From NCBI GenBank assembly GCA_031291115.1, contig JARLJQ010000008.1, positions 26,062-90,061 of the forward strand: a DNA stretch of 64,000 bases, read 5' to 3'. This DNA is from Legionella sp. Its GTDB lineage: Bacteria; Pseudomonadota; Gammaproteobacteria; Legionellales; Legionellaceae. Numbering within the stretch: the stretch's first letter is position 1; every line of letters starts with the position of its first letter. This document shows, in pieces, positions 10,601 through 18,010 of this stretch. The notes under the pieces are model-generated. The model had not been told where the DNA came from, searched no databases, and saw only the letters and a program-made list of their open reading frames with translations. Made by a program: the position numbers and the translations under genes.

Positions 10601-11647
10601 CCAGAAGACGCCCATGTTATTGAAGGCCTAGAATCATTATTTGCCACTACAAAACGACGTAACAATAATAAAACAATACCAGATAAAGAAGAACTCTCTG
10701 CATCAGATGGTCCTGCAATAGACGAAAATTTACCTCAGCTAGCCGACAATGCAAAGCAAAACAAAAAATTACCTCAAAAAGAAGGAATAAGCCCTGCCTT
10801 GGCTGATAATGAACCACTTATAGAAATTAATCTTTTATTTAAATCCTTATTTAACCATGCTTTTAATGTGCATTCCGAGCGCCAAATCACTCTTACATTA
10901 AAACAAATCACTGAGTGTGTTGCCAAACTGGCGGAATACGATCAAGAAACGGCTAAAGAACTGAGTAAAAAAGCGATACAATTTATTACCCAAGACAAGC
11001 TACCCCATGAATTTGAAGTGCTTTTAGCAGATTTACATAGAGCAAACATCTCGGTTCATCAATTAGATAAATTACTGGAAGTTTCTATCGCACTACTGGC
11101 TAAACTTCAAGTACAGTTAAATTGCATTATAGATTTCAAATCCCTATTCGAACCCAAAGATTTTGAGTTCCAAATCAACTTATTCTATAAAGCCTTTAAA
11201 GAACTTCATTCAGAAATTAATTCACAACTTTTAAAAGCATGGAGCTCTAAAGAAAATCCCGCAATTAAAATTCCTCCTAATTATAAAGAAATGTTGAACG
11301 CATTCAATCAGCAAGAACTAAACATAACTGAACTATTTCACCATCAAAATCCGATGCTCATTCCCTCTGCTCATATCCTCATTAAAAAAATTAACCAAAC
11401 AGATCGCTCTCAAAATTTTTTTATGACAGGACTTGACCATCCAATATTAATGCCACCAACGCTAATATTTGACCTTAAGTTAAGCTTAGAACTAAATAAA
11501 GAGTGGGATCAACAGAAGTGTAATGAGCTAATATCTTTATTACCAAAAATGGTGGAGAATTTTAAAAAATTTGTCGATGCAATTGAACAGAGTTATAAAG
11601 TTCTAACGAATCCAGTTGAACCAAATTTCAAAACTAGTGTAGGATAA
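7673..11647 (+). CDS. Large effector-like protein with internal duplication, function unknown
   Basis: A 1324-residue protein I cannot assign to a family. It is rich in Lys, Glu and Asn, with no signal peptide and no convincing membrane helix. An acidic, proline-rich linker lies near residues 285-345 (EEEEKKESS). A helical repeat occurs twice: residues about 818-943 and 1052-1182 share the pattern LLxKSLFxxxF, xEYD, SLFxP and HxEI/NREI ends. They are joined by a charged low-complexity linker containing LPQ repeats. Size, AT-rich codon use, coiled-coil character and single-gene status with its own promoter resemble Dot/Icm effectors. That role is inferred. The ribosome site AGGTG precedes ATG 7673. 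Confidence 0.85.
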   Translation: MKPDKDNKLRAELESLFVVPTVQSMLIDKMNGTSQFYKEDIFEKIIAWSNYLEKSTNDWFCVFNANLGVINGKTQFVTVVLFYNLEPASTIRGLIFDPYNNKTFFEDFEHQLQNKKVLANAPYNFGRFYINHIKLNDQESSPPAKALVICNRLFSYYADINFKNTIASKLLDFEAKRIIGTDGHHQTLYDTTQPDEQFFKQHGYNLLDNDTYSLKYNEEAGLSDNLSKHSRMMPKPHEINDVHFMKNWYMVSMSCIASGMFSHKYKYESGTGLWSLKSVDSLLADYRSRPRSDESQYEEEEKKESSATKPALQLPAHDKPVEMEPQPIAASIQPPPISYTQHKRMIYPYSANLTSSTEFKPVIKNKHDKKELVQLYQDQIRLHAARRVELFFMLLIAYSEKNLKPDIAKTVLQHGQAHNKREIVFSAAHRSVITALADNSKGDWILTNTFLQQELNATDLLPHFVNEFDSQIEIDRQRYVKIIHEVSNGKIDPIKGLLNFLTILDTRLKYIQHYVVDNHGVLPELLKYTREGSFDFILVNFKKLNPAFLKALLGMTDAEEHLDTAQHKQLRTDKMKDIQLSLLTQPSPEAFRQSPASQFVMLDMSSKKTDIPKQEPEPWSFAHIKSKLDEHTTIATSKLSLYDYVLPFSSLTEVEELKKDKQLIDKLIASISTQIQEQPDNPEIQNLIIKQKLLIIKMKKAVTSILASKAPNNNALRYFKPTDLAHIRSFDVIYNREKDKINFVLQRKKDKKKNSSNELSSSKNLLIRPKLDLNLIPETILEEDNVPSASTTPPTKSNLSTAGAKILTKVEKRKLEKIQLLSKSLFTYTFNSSSELKIINTLIQIHKLISVLSEYDNKEVKEANQELIHFVTNDRLVNNIKVFLKLNSDNDIETVLEFSITLLTQLNIQINSILTIQSLFAPNELNKQLHLLHGIMKQLNREIDIKDSPEIQTLLAKRQFIVNSIEKQIPHITSSNPEDAHVIEGLESLFATTKRRNNNKTIPDKEELSASDGPAIDENLPQLADNAKQNKKLPQKEGISPALADNEPLIEINLLFKSLFNHAFNVHSERQITLTLKQITECVAKLAEYDQETAKELSKKAIQFITQDKLPHEFEVLLADLHRANISVHQLDKLLEVSIALLAKLQVQLNCIIDFKSLFEPKDFEFQINLFYKAFKELHSEINSQLLKAWSSKENPAIKIPPNYKEMLNAFNQQELNITELFHHQNPMLIPSAHILIKKINQTDRSQNFFMTGLDHPILMPPTLIFDLKLSLELNKEWDQQKCNELISLLPKMVENFKKFVDAIEQSYKVLTNPVEPNFKTSVG

Positions 11648-11653
11648 ATTTTA

Positions 11654-11800
11654 TCAATCAGTTAAATGGTGAGGGCATGCCAGTGTGTAGGAATCGTGTT
11701 GCAAAATAACGCGCTTCAATGATTGGCGTGCACGCACCGCAAAGAAATTTAAAGTACTATCCAGTTCCAAATCAAAGCGCCGAAACAAAAAAAGGACCAT
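11654..11800 (-). CDS. Possible 48-residue small protein
   Basis: On the minus strand an ATG at 11800 is preceded by GAGG with a 7-base spacer. It opens a 48-codon frame beginning MVLFLFRRFDLELDS and ending HHLTD followed by two consecutive stops (TGA, TAA). Composition is protein-like, with few rare codons. It lies in an otherwise empty 231-bp gap and converges with the 1324-residue gene. It may be a genuine small gene, or the tail of a decayed one. I recognise no family. Confidence 0.3.
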   Translation of the reverse strand: MVLFLFRRFDLELDSTLNFFAVRARQSLKRVILQHDSYTLACPHHLTD

Positions 11801-11878
11801 TTTTTTGCCTCAGAGCAAGATGTATAGAAGATTCAGTGACTCGCTCTGGATGACTATATTTGGGGTACAACGGGTGAA

Positions 11879-13177
11879 TTAAGCGCCTTTACCTGGGTTT
11901 TCCAGACTTAAGATTCCCGTATTAAAATCATAAGCAAAAATTTCCGCATAACGTCCCCAGTCGATCATAGTACGTAACACACGTTCAGCTTCTTTCTCAC
12001 TTAAATAGTCTTCAAGCTTACTTAAGAAACGTTCTTCAGAAACTCGATGCCCTACTTTCTCATCAAGAACGCGTCGAATGTAACGGGCTAAAGGTACTTT
12101 TTCTAATAGACGTTGGGCAAATAACTGCTTACGTTCTTGCAAATCGGCTTCGGAAAATTGTTTCCCCAAATCGCTTAACTGAATGTCTCCAGCGGATACT
12201 TTAGCAAAACCTAATATTTCCAAAGTCTCAAGAATTGGGAAGAGATCGTCAATATTCATCATCAGCTCGTCAGCAAGCTCAGGCAAATCGATACACTCTT
12301 CAAAAGACGTCATGGTTTCAATCAAACCAGTTAATTCTGAAGGCTCTACATCAGGCAAGCGATAACCCAAACCAATTTGACGCTCTCGTTGCGCACGTTT
12401 TGCTTTTTCTTTAGGACCTGTAGTCATCAAGGTATAAATTTTATCAACCAAAGCACGAAACTCTGGTGACTCTGAATCGCGTGGTTGCGGTAGGGTTACT
12501 GGTAACTCCGCACGAATATAGCCAGGATCATTACCAAAAATTACAATCCTATCCGCTAAAGTAGCTGCTTCTTCAATATTATGCGTGACCAATAAAATAC
12601 CGTTGGTATTGTTTTCCTTATCTTTCCACAATTCCAATAAGTCGGATTTTAAGTTTTCTGCAGTCAATACATCCAAGGCGGAAAAAGGCTCGTCCATTAA
12701 GAGGACATCAGGATTAATCACTAAAGCACGCGCAAAGCCAACCCGCTGGCGCATCCCACCTGAGAGCTCCTTTGGAAAAGCAGATTCAAACCCGTCAAGT
12801 CCGATGATATCAATGGCTTCAATAGCACGATGCCGGCGTTCTTCGCGCCCAACACCTTGTGCCTCAAGACCAAGCTCCACATTTTCTAATACAGTTAACC
12901 AAGGCATCAGCGCAAAAGATTGGAATACCATGGCAATACCTGCAACAGGACCTGTAACTGGCGTGCCTCGATAAGTTATAGTGCCGCTTGATGGCGGAAT
13001 CAGGCCTGCAATAATCCGCAGTAAAGTGGACTTACCCGAGCCCGATTTACCCAGTAATGCAACTATTTCGCCTTCTTGCAGCTTAAAATTAACATCCTCA
13101 AGCACTAACAAATCTTGTTCCGATGCTTTTTTAAAAGACTTTCGCAAACTTTCTATAGCAATAATGGTTTCAGACAT
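11879..13177 (-). CDS. NitT/TauT-type ABC transporter ATPase with C-terminal AAA-associated domain
   Basis: ATP-binding subunit of an importer related to nitrate/sulfonate/taurine systems. Residues 1-245 form the ATPase: Walker A GKSGSGKST (43-51), signature LSGGMRQR (138-145) and Walker B ending at D162 in LLMDEPFS. Residues about 285-432 form an additional winged-helix-like domain of the kind annotated as AAA-associated in such ATPases, rich in leucine and charged residues. No substrate-binding protein is adjacent, so the substrate is unknown. It is downstream of the permease gene in the same direction but separated by a palindromic element. No strong ribosome site precedes ATG 13177. Confidence 0.88.
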   Translation of the reverse strand: MSETIIAIESLRKSFKKASEQDLLVLEDVNFKLQEGEIVALLGKSGSGKSTLLRIIAGLIPPSSGTITYRGTPVTGPVAGIAMVFQSFALMPWLTVLENVELGLEAQGVGREERRHRAIEAIDIIGLDGFESAFPKELSGGMRQRVGFARALVINPDVLLMDEPFSALDVLTAENLKSDLLELWKDKENNTNGILLVTHNIEEAATLADRIVIFGNDPGYIRAELPVTLPQPRDSESPEFRALVDKIYTLMTTGPKEKAKRAQRERQIGLGYRLPDVEPSELTGLIETMTSFEECIDLPELADELMMNIDDLFPILETLEILGFAKVSAGDIQLSDLGKQFSEADLQERKQLFAQRLLEKVPLARYIRRVLDEKVGHRVSEERFLSKLEDYLSEKEAERVLRTMIDWGRYAEIFAYDFNTGILSLENPGKGA

Positions 13178-13191
13178 AAGCGTCTCTGGTT

Positions 13192-13350
13192 TACCCCTCG
13201 GACATGAAGATACTGGTTTTTGGACGACTCGATTTTTTTGCTCCTAAGCTTGAAAAAGACGAGTAATAGCGACCCTATTGCGAATCTTTTTCAAGCTTAG
13301 GAGCGGAAAAAGCGATAGACCAAATCCAGTATCTTCATGTCCGAGGGGTA
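13192..13350. mobile_element. 159-bp palindromic TA-flanked MITE-like element A
   Basis: The entire segment is an imperfect palindrome. The terminal 25 bases are perfectly inverted (TACCCCTCGGACATGAAGAT onward), an inner 20-base block GCTCCTAAGCTTGAAAAAGA is also perfectly inverted, and the centre carries AATAG/CTATT. Both ends are TA, as expected for an element that duplicates a TA target. It contains no gene. It sits in the 178-bp gap between the permease stop and the ATPase start and would form a long hairpin in an operon transcript. Confidence 0.7.
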
Positions 13351-13355
13351 TTAAG

Positions 13356-15098
13356 TTAATTAAAATTAAAACGTTCTTCCGCCAAACGATACAACGGACG
13401 CCAAATCAGATGATTAAACATAAGCACGTACAAACACATCATTGCCGTACCTAAAGCAATTTGTGGGAAATTTCCCGTCATCGTGCTGGCCTGGATGTAT
13501 GCACCCAATCCGGTTGCCTTAAGCGTCACATTCCCCCAGCTAACCCATTCCGCCACGATACTGGCGTTCCAGGCACCACCTGCGGCAGTAATTGCGCCGG
13601 TGATATAAAAGGGGAAGATTCCAGGCAAGGCCAATCTTTTCCACCACAGCCAGCCTTTTAAGCCAAAATTATCCGCGGCTAAATACAATTCACGCGGGAT
13701 GGTTGAAGCACCGGCTATCACATTAAATAAAATATACCACTGCGTTCCAAGAATCATCAGTGGCGTAAGCCATATTTCGACATTTAAATTAAACTCAACA
13801 ATCGCAATTACAAATAAAGGATAAAATAAATTCGCCGGAAATGCGGCCACAAATTGAATGATCGGTTGGATTTTTTGCGCAATACGTGGTCTTAGCCCAA
13901 TCCACACGCCAACTGGAATCCAAATTAAAGAGCTCAATATAATCAAAACAATAACTCGAGTGCCAGTGGCTGCCCCCAACAAAAATGCATGTAGAATATC
14001 GCTTACTTTCAATTCAGCAAGAATAAAGCGTAATAAAAACCATCCGCCACTAAAAACCGCTAATAAAACTGCAGCGCCCCAAAAACGGTCTAAACGCTTT
14101 TGTTTTTTAGGATCTACTTCTTTCACCACTTTAGGCTCACTAAGCCTAAACCAGCGTGCATTAACAAATGCATCGGTAAAAATCCCAATAATTTCTGTAA
14201 ATTGTTTCATTAAACGACTGCCACGAATCCAATCAACTAACCAAGATTGATATTCTGACTCATCAGGTGATTGCTCCACTTTAAATTTTTCTGACCAGGC
14301 AATTAAAGGGCGGAAGAATATTTGGTCGTATAAAAAAATCACGATAATCATGGTTAAAATCGCATAACCCACGGCTTGTAAATCCTTTTGCTCTATCGCT
14401 AAAGCAATATAAGAACCTACTCCTGGCAATCGAATGTCTTGATGCGCTACAGAAATAGCCTCTGATAAAACCACAAAAAACCAACTGGCCGACATAGAAA
14501 TCATCATATTCCACAGCAAGCTCGACATGGAAAAAGGCACTTCAAGCTTCCAAAAGCGCTGCCATGCAGAGAGCCTAAACATCGCCGCAACTTCTTGTAA
14601 ATCATGCGGTAATGTTTTTAAGGATTGATAAAAACCAAAGGTCATATTCCATACTTGTGCGCAAAAAATAGCAAAAATAGACGCGCACTCAGGGCCTAAC
14701 AAACTGTGTGGAAACAGATGAATAAAGCCTGTAACCGTAATCGATAAAAAACTTAATACGGGAATAGACTGCAAAATATCAATAGCCGGAATAATTACCT
14801 GCTCGGCACGACGATTTTTTGCAGCTAAAAGCCCAACACTAAAAGTAAAGAGTATTGAAAAAATGAGGGCAATAAACATCCGCAGTACTGTACGCGATGC
14901 ATAGAAGGGCAAATTAGAGGGTTCTAAAGAAATAGGGATCTGGTCTCCTAGCTGATAAGGAGTGGCCATTTGTGACCCAGCCCAGCCGAAAAAAAATAAG
15001 ACGGCGAAAATTAAAATAAGAAGTAACATATCCCAGCGATTAATAAATCGCCCAACTCTATCAGGATTAGCAAAGTAGAACTTCTTATTGCGCACCAT
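13356..15098 (-). CDS. ABC transporter permease, two fused BPD-type domains
   Basis: A 580-residue inner-membrane protein made of two binding-protein-dependent permease domains in tandem, with roughly twelve hydrophobic segments. The first domain covers about residues 20-275 and carries the EAA-like loop around LPHDLQEVAAMF. A cytoplasmic linker spans about 275-340. The second domain covers about 340-580, with the loop around IPRELYLAADNFGL. Fused double permeases occur in some NitT/TauT systems. It is the first gene of the transporter pair; the ATPase follows after element A. No solute-binding protein gene is nearby. Confidence 0.87.
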   Translation of the reverse strand: MVRNKKFYFANPDRVGRFINRWDMLLLILIFAVLFFFGWAGSQMATPYQLGDQIPISLEPSNLPFYASRTVLRMFIALIFSILFTFSVGLLAAKNRRAEQVIIPAIDILQSIPVLSFLSITVTGFIHLFPHSLLGPECASIFAIFCAQVWNMTFGFYQSLKTLPHDLQEVAAMFRLSAWQRFWKLEVPFSMSSLLWNMMISMSASWFFVVLSEAISVAHQDIRLPGVGSYIALAIEQKDLQAVGYAILTMIIVIFLYDQIFFRPLIAWSEKFKVEQSPDESEYQSWLVDWIRGSRLMKQFTEIIGIFTDAFVNARWFRLSEPKVVKEVDPKKQKRLDRFWGAAVLLAVFSGGWFLLRFILAELKVSDILHAFLLGAATGTRVIVLIILSSLIWIPVGVWIGLRPRIAQKIQPIIQFVAAFPANLFYPLFVIAIVEFNLNVEIWLTPLMILGTQWYILFNVIAGASTIPRELYLAADNFGLKGWLWWKRLALPGIFPFYITGAITAAGGAWNASIVAEWVSWGNVTLKATGLGAYIQASTMTGNFPQIALGTAMMCLYVLMFNHLIWRPLYRLAEERFNFN

Positions 15099-15176
15099 GC
15101 TCCCCTTATCTTAAAAATTTATAAACCGCGTAATATTAACATGATAAAAGGCTAATCAATATATTTTGTATTAAAA

Positions 15177-15206
15177 TTGAACTTTTTAATATTAACCGTG
15201 TCTAAA
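15177..15206 (+). promoter_or_regulatory. Candidate promoter for the structured RNA
   Basis: TTGAAC (15177-15182) and TCTAAA (15201-15206) are separated by 18 bases, each matching four of six consensus positions. The expected start would be at about 15212-15214, just at the first hairpin of the RNA candidate, which strengthens the pairing. Confidence 0.4.
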
Positions 15207-15211
15207 TAGGT

Positions 15212-15323
15212 GAGCATTTCCCCGAATGCTTAAGTTCCACTTTACCCCCTCTTAAGTGGAACGGCGTTTGAGTCCTCGACTCGAACACCAAACTTGCCCC
15301 GGTGACATACCGGGGATTTTTTT
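15212..15323 (+). ncRNA. Candidate four-hairpin small RNA with C-rich loops
   Basis: Four consecutive stem-loops fill 112 bases. Hairpin 1 is AGCATT/AATGCT (15213-15230) with loop TCCCCG. Hairpin 2 is GTTCCACTT/AAGTGGAAC (15234-15262), 9 bp perfect, with loop TACCCCCTCTT. Hairpin 3 is GTTTGAGTC/GACTCGAAC (15266-15286) with loop CTC. Hairpin 4 is CCCCGGT/ACCGGGG (15297-15315) followed by ATTTTTTT, a textbook intrinsic terminator. A promoter-like pair lies just upstream. C-rich loops of this kind can pair with Shine-Dalgarno sequences, suggesting a trans-acting regulator. It could instead be a leader or attenuator of the gene at 15388. No family recognised. Confidence 0.55.
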
Positions 15324-15387
15324 ATGTTGAGAAAATGAGTACACTAAAGCTTATGCAATTGAATCAGAAGCTTAATCGAGAGATCTC

Positions 15388-15906
15388 ATGAACAGAATAC
15401 TATCACTAGCCTTTGTACTTTTATCGCAACTCAGTCATGCAGGTCCTGAACAAGCACCCTTGGTTGTCTGGGCAAATGAGGCAGCTGTTGCTACCTACAG
15501 TTTTAGTTACAAAAATTTCCTACCCGATCAAAAACAAATCGCTAAATATTTTACCTCTGAAGGCTGGATGGCCTATTCCAAGGCCTTAACTGACTCCAAG
15601 CTTCCTGAGTCCGTACAAAAAAATCAATATGTTGTCAGTGCGGTACCCACACTTCCACCCGTTATTACTGCCATTGACGCCACACATTGGAAGGCCGTTA
15701 TGAATTTATTGGTGGTTTATGAAAATCCCCAATACCAGCAACATCAGAATTTAAAAGTCACCATTAATTTTGGCGTGGCCCCAGCAGGTCAAGGCGTACG
15801 CGGTTACAGTATCAGTAGTTTGCAAGCCCTAGCCAGTAAACCACCTTGCAAATGCCCTATTGAAGAAGAAGAAGCAATACCTGCTAATTTAGGAAATGCC
15901 AAATAA
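15388..15906 (+). CDS. IcmL/DotI-like exported protein
   Basis: A 172-residue protein resembling the periplasmic domain of DotI/IcmL, a component of the Dot/Icm type IVB secretion system. The recognisable features are a WANEAAVATYSFSYKNF segment, a YFTSEGW stretch, and the KNQYVVSAVPTLPPV strand. Unlike true IcmL, which has a transmembrane anchor, this protein has a cleavable signal peptide (MNRILSLAFVLLSQLSHA) and a short cysteine pair in PPCKCP near the C-terminus. It is therefore a stand-alone paralogue, probably periplasmic. Its 3' end overlaps the convergent DUF3592 gene by 23 bases. The structured RNA lies immediately upstream. Confidence 0.8.
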   Translation: MNRILSLAFVLLSQLSHAGPEQAPLVVWANEAAVATYSFSYKNFLPDQKQIAKYFTSEGWMAYSKALTDSKLPESVQKNQYVVSAVPTLPPVITAIDATHWKAVMNLLVVYENPQYQQHQNLKVTINFGVAPAGQGVRGYSISSLQALASKPPCKCPIEEEEAIPANLGNAK

Positions 15907-16351
15907 TCAATCCAGCCTGCACGACAATTAATATGCCGATTAAAATTAAAATCACATTTAATTTTTTCGGCATAGTCACATCCAATGCCGATTGCTCGGG
16001 ATGATTCGGATTATAATACACCTCAATTTCTGCATCTTCTTTAAAGGCAAGTGCTGCTTTATAAGCAATAAAACGCGCGTATTTACTGTTAGGGTTATTA
16101 TGTGCCGTATCTAAAAATAAATACTCACCAAGCAAATCTTTATCATGTACCTGGTAAGTATATTCAATCTTAGGCCAAACGCTATGCCCCACCGTAGTCA
16201 ATTCATACTGAGTAATATGGCCTTTTACTTGCAGCCAGGATTGTGCCTGCAACAAAGCCTTTCTGTCACGCCAAAAATGCCAAAACAAGATAAACAGAAC
16301 CGCCAGCCATCCTAAGTCCAATATCCATCGCCAAGCACCAAGCAAAGTCAT
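15884..16351 (-). CDS. DUF3592-type membrane protein
   Basis: A 155-residue protein with an N-terminal membrane segment (about residues 7-27) and a C-terminal one (about 131-152). These flank a beta-rich domain containing KIEYTYQVHDKDLLG and a VYYNPNHPEQSAL motif, the hallmark of the DUF3592 family. The function of the family is unknown. It is transcribed away from gcvT and converges on the IcmL-like gene. Confidence 0.8.
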   Translation of the reverse strand: MTLLGAWRWILDLGWLAVLFILFWHFWRDRKALLQAQSWLQVKGHITQYELTTVGHSVWPKIEYTYQVHDKDLLGEYLFLDTAHNNPNSKYARFIAYKAALAFKEDAEIEVYYNPNHPEQSALDVTMPKKLNVILILIGILIVVQAGLIIWHFLN

Positions 16352-16459
16352 GAAACAATCCTATAAATGTGAGATAGGCAATATTACAGTATATAGCCAG
16401 TTCAGAGCATAATCCTAAAAAAATCAAAGCGGAAATCTCGCAAAATTAATCGCAATAGG

Positions 16460-16465
16460 TATAAT
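16460..16465 (+). promoter_or_regulatory. -10 element for the glycine cleavage operon
   Basis: A perfect TATAAT 34 bases before the gcvT start, in the 148-bp gap from the divergent DUF3592 gene. No good -35 hexamer is visible at the right distance, so an activator may be needed. No glycine riboswitch is present in this gap. Confidence 0.4.
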
Positions 16466-16499
16466 CTTTCTCTTAAGGCGATAAAAAAGGATATCAGCA

Positions 16500-17582
16500 A
16501 TGACTGCTAAAACTCCACTTCACGCGACCCATATAAGCTGTGGCGCTAAAATGGTTGATTTTCATGGATGGGATATGCCACTGCATTACGGCTCTCAACT
16601 GAATGAACACCACCATGTTCGTCGAGATGCGGGCATGTTTGACGTCTCACATATGACTATCGTTGACGTACTTGGTGCTGGCGGACGTCAATTCCTACGC
16701 AAACTTCTTACCAATGACGTCGACCAAATAGAACATAATGGTAAAGCCATCTACAGCTGCATGTGTAATGAACATGGCGGCATTATTGATGATCTTATCA
16801 TCTACCAACGTGCCTCCGACAATTACCGAATCATTCTTAACTCAGCAACAAGAAATGAGGATCTGGCCTGGATTCACAAGATGAGCGAAGGTTTTGCTGT
16901 CGGCTTACAAGAACGCAGAGAACTAGCCATGCTTGCGGTTCAAGGACCTGAAGCCATAGCCAAAACACTTAAAATACTTAATCCATCCCAAATTGATGCC
17001 GTATCCACCTTAACTAATTTTGAATGTGTTGATGTAGAACAGTGGTTTTTTGCGCGTACAGGCTACACCGGTGAGGATGGTTTTGAAATTATTGTACCCC
17101 AGGAATCAATAGTGCAATTATGGACTGACCTGATGAACGCGGGTGTACAACCCTGCGGACTGGCGGCACGCGATACACTAAGACTTGAAGCAGGTATGTT
17201 ACTGTACGGACAAGACATGGATACCAACACCAATCCTTTAGAGTCAGGACTTGCCTGGACCATCAAATGGACACCTGAAGACCGCGGTTTCATTGGCATG
17301 GGGGCCTTATTATCACAAAAGCAACAAGGAATTAAGCAAAAGATGGTGGGCTTAACCTTAGCTGATAAAGGCATTATGCGAAGTGGACAACGCGTGGTGA
17401 TTGAAGGCCTTGCAGACGGTATTATTACCAGCGGCAGCTACTCACCTACTTTAGAACAATCCATAGCATTAGCACGCGTTCCAGTAGAAACTGGCGATGC
17501 AGTCTTGGTTGATATCCGCGGCAAGTTAATTCCTGCAAAGGTAGGTAAACCCCGCTTTATCAAGAACGGTAGGGCACTATAA
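16500..17582 (+). CDS. gcvT: Aminomethyltransferase, glycine cleavage T-protein
   Basis: T-protein of 360 residues that releases ammonia from the aminomethyl-lipoyl H-protein and forms methylene-tetrahydrofolate. Family landmarks are the N-terminal HGWDMPLHYGSQ, FDVSHM, the YTGEDGFE motif and the C-terminal barrel domain with SGSYSPTL and GKPRF. Length is typical. AAAAAGGA precedes ATG 16500. It opens a five-gene operon that also encodes gcvH, both halves of P-protein and a YciI-like protein. Confidence 0.96.
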   Translation: MTAKTPLHATHISCGAKMVDFHGWDMPLHYGSQLNEHHHVRRDAGMFDVSHMTIVDVLGAGGRQFLRKLLTNDVDQIEHNGKAIYSCMCNEHGGIIDDLIIYQRASDNYRIILNSATRNEDLAWIHKMSEGFAVGLQERRELAMLAVQGPEAIAKTLKILNPSQIDAVSTLTNFECVDVEQWFFARTGYTGEDGFEIIVPQESIVQLWTDLMNAGVQPCGLAARDTLRLEAGMLLYGQDMDTNTNPLESGLAWTIKWTPEDRGFIGMGALLSQKQQGIKQKMVGLTLADKGIMRSGQRVVIEGLADGIITSGSYSPTLEQSIALARVPVETGDAVLVDIRGKLIPAKVGKPRFIKNGRAL

Positions 17583-17631
17583 AATTCTGGCACAGCCAGC
17601 ACATTAAATTTTATACTATTAAGGACGAACG

Positions 17632-18009
17632 ATGAATGACTTAAAATTTACCTCAACTCATGAATGGCTCAGAGAAGAACAAAACGAAGTCACTATTGGT
17701 ATCACGGATCATGCCCAGCAATTATTAGGCGATATGGTCTTTGTTGAGTTGCCGGAAGTGGGGGATGAAGTTCATGCTGGCGATGAATTAGGTGTAGTTG
17801 AGTCAGTTAAAGCTGCTTCAGACTTTTATGCGCCAATCAGCGGTGTAATTACTGCGATTAACGACGTAGTGGTTGAAAATCCTGCTATAGTCAATACTGA
17901 TCCCTATGCTGCAGGTTGGCTTGTCAAACTAAAGCCTAACCATCCTGAAGAAATCGAACAACTGCTAAGTGCCGCACAATATCAAAATGAGACTGCTGAG
18001 GAACACTAA
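17632..18009 (+). CDS. gcvH: Glycine cleavage H-protein
   Basis: A 125-residue lipoyl carrier shuttling the aminomethyl group between P- and T-proteins. The lipoylated lysine is in ESVKAAS (about residue 60), and the EWLREE and [12 protein letters not shown] motifs are intact. Length is normal. The stop is followed one base later by the gcvPA start, indicating coupled translation. Confidence 0.96.
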   Translation: MNDLKFTSTHEWLREEQNEVTIGITDHAQQLLGDMVFVELPEVGDEVHAGDELGVVESVKAASDFYAPISGVITAINDVVVENPAIVNTDPYAAGWLVKLKPNHPEEIEQLLSAAQYQNETAEEH

Positions 18010-18010
18010 T

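Noticed and set aside
12585..12974. Plus-strand 129-codon open frame
   Set aside because: Complement of the ABC ATPase gene, whose motifs are intact.
15263..15290. tRNA-like arm (GTTCGAGTC on the minus strand)
   Set aside because: Only one stem-loop resembles a T-arm; no acceptor stem, D-arm or anticodon arm fits around it. It is hairpin 3 of the structured RNA.
16352..16499. Glycine riboswitch before gcvT
   Set aside because: The 148-bp gap is too short for a tandem aptamer and shows none of the expected conserved purine-rich motifs.
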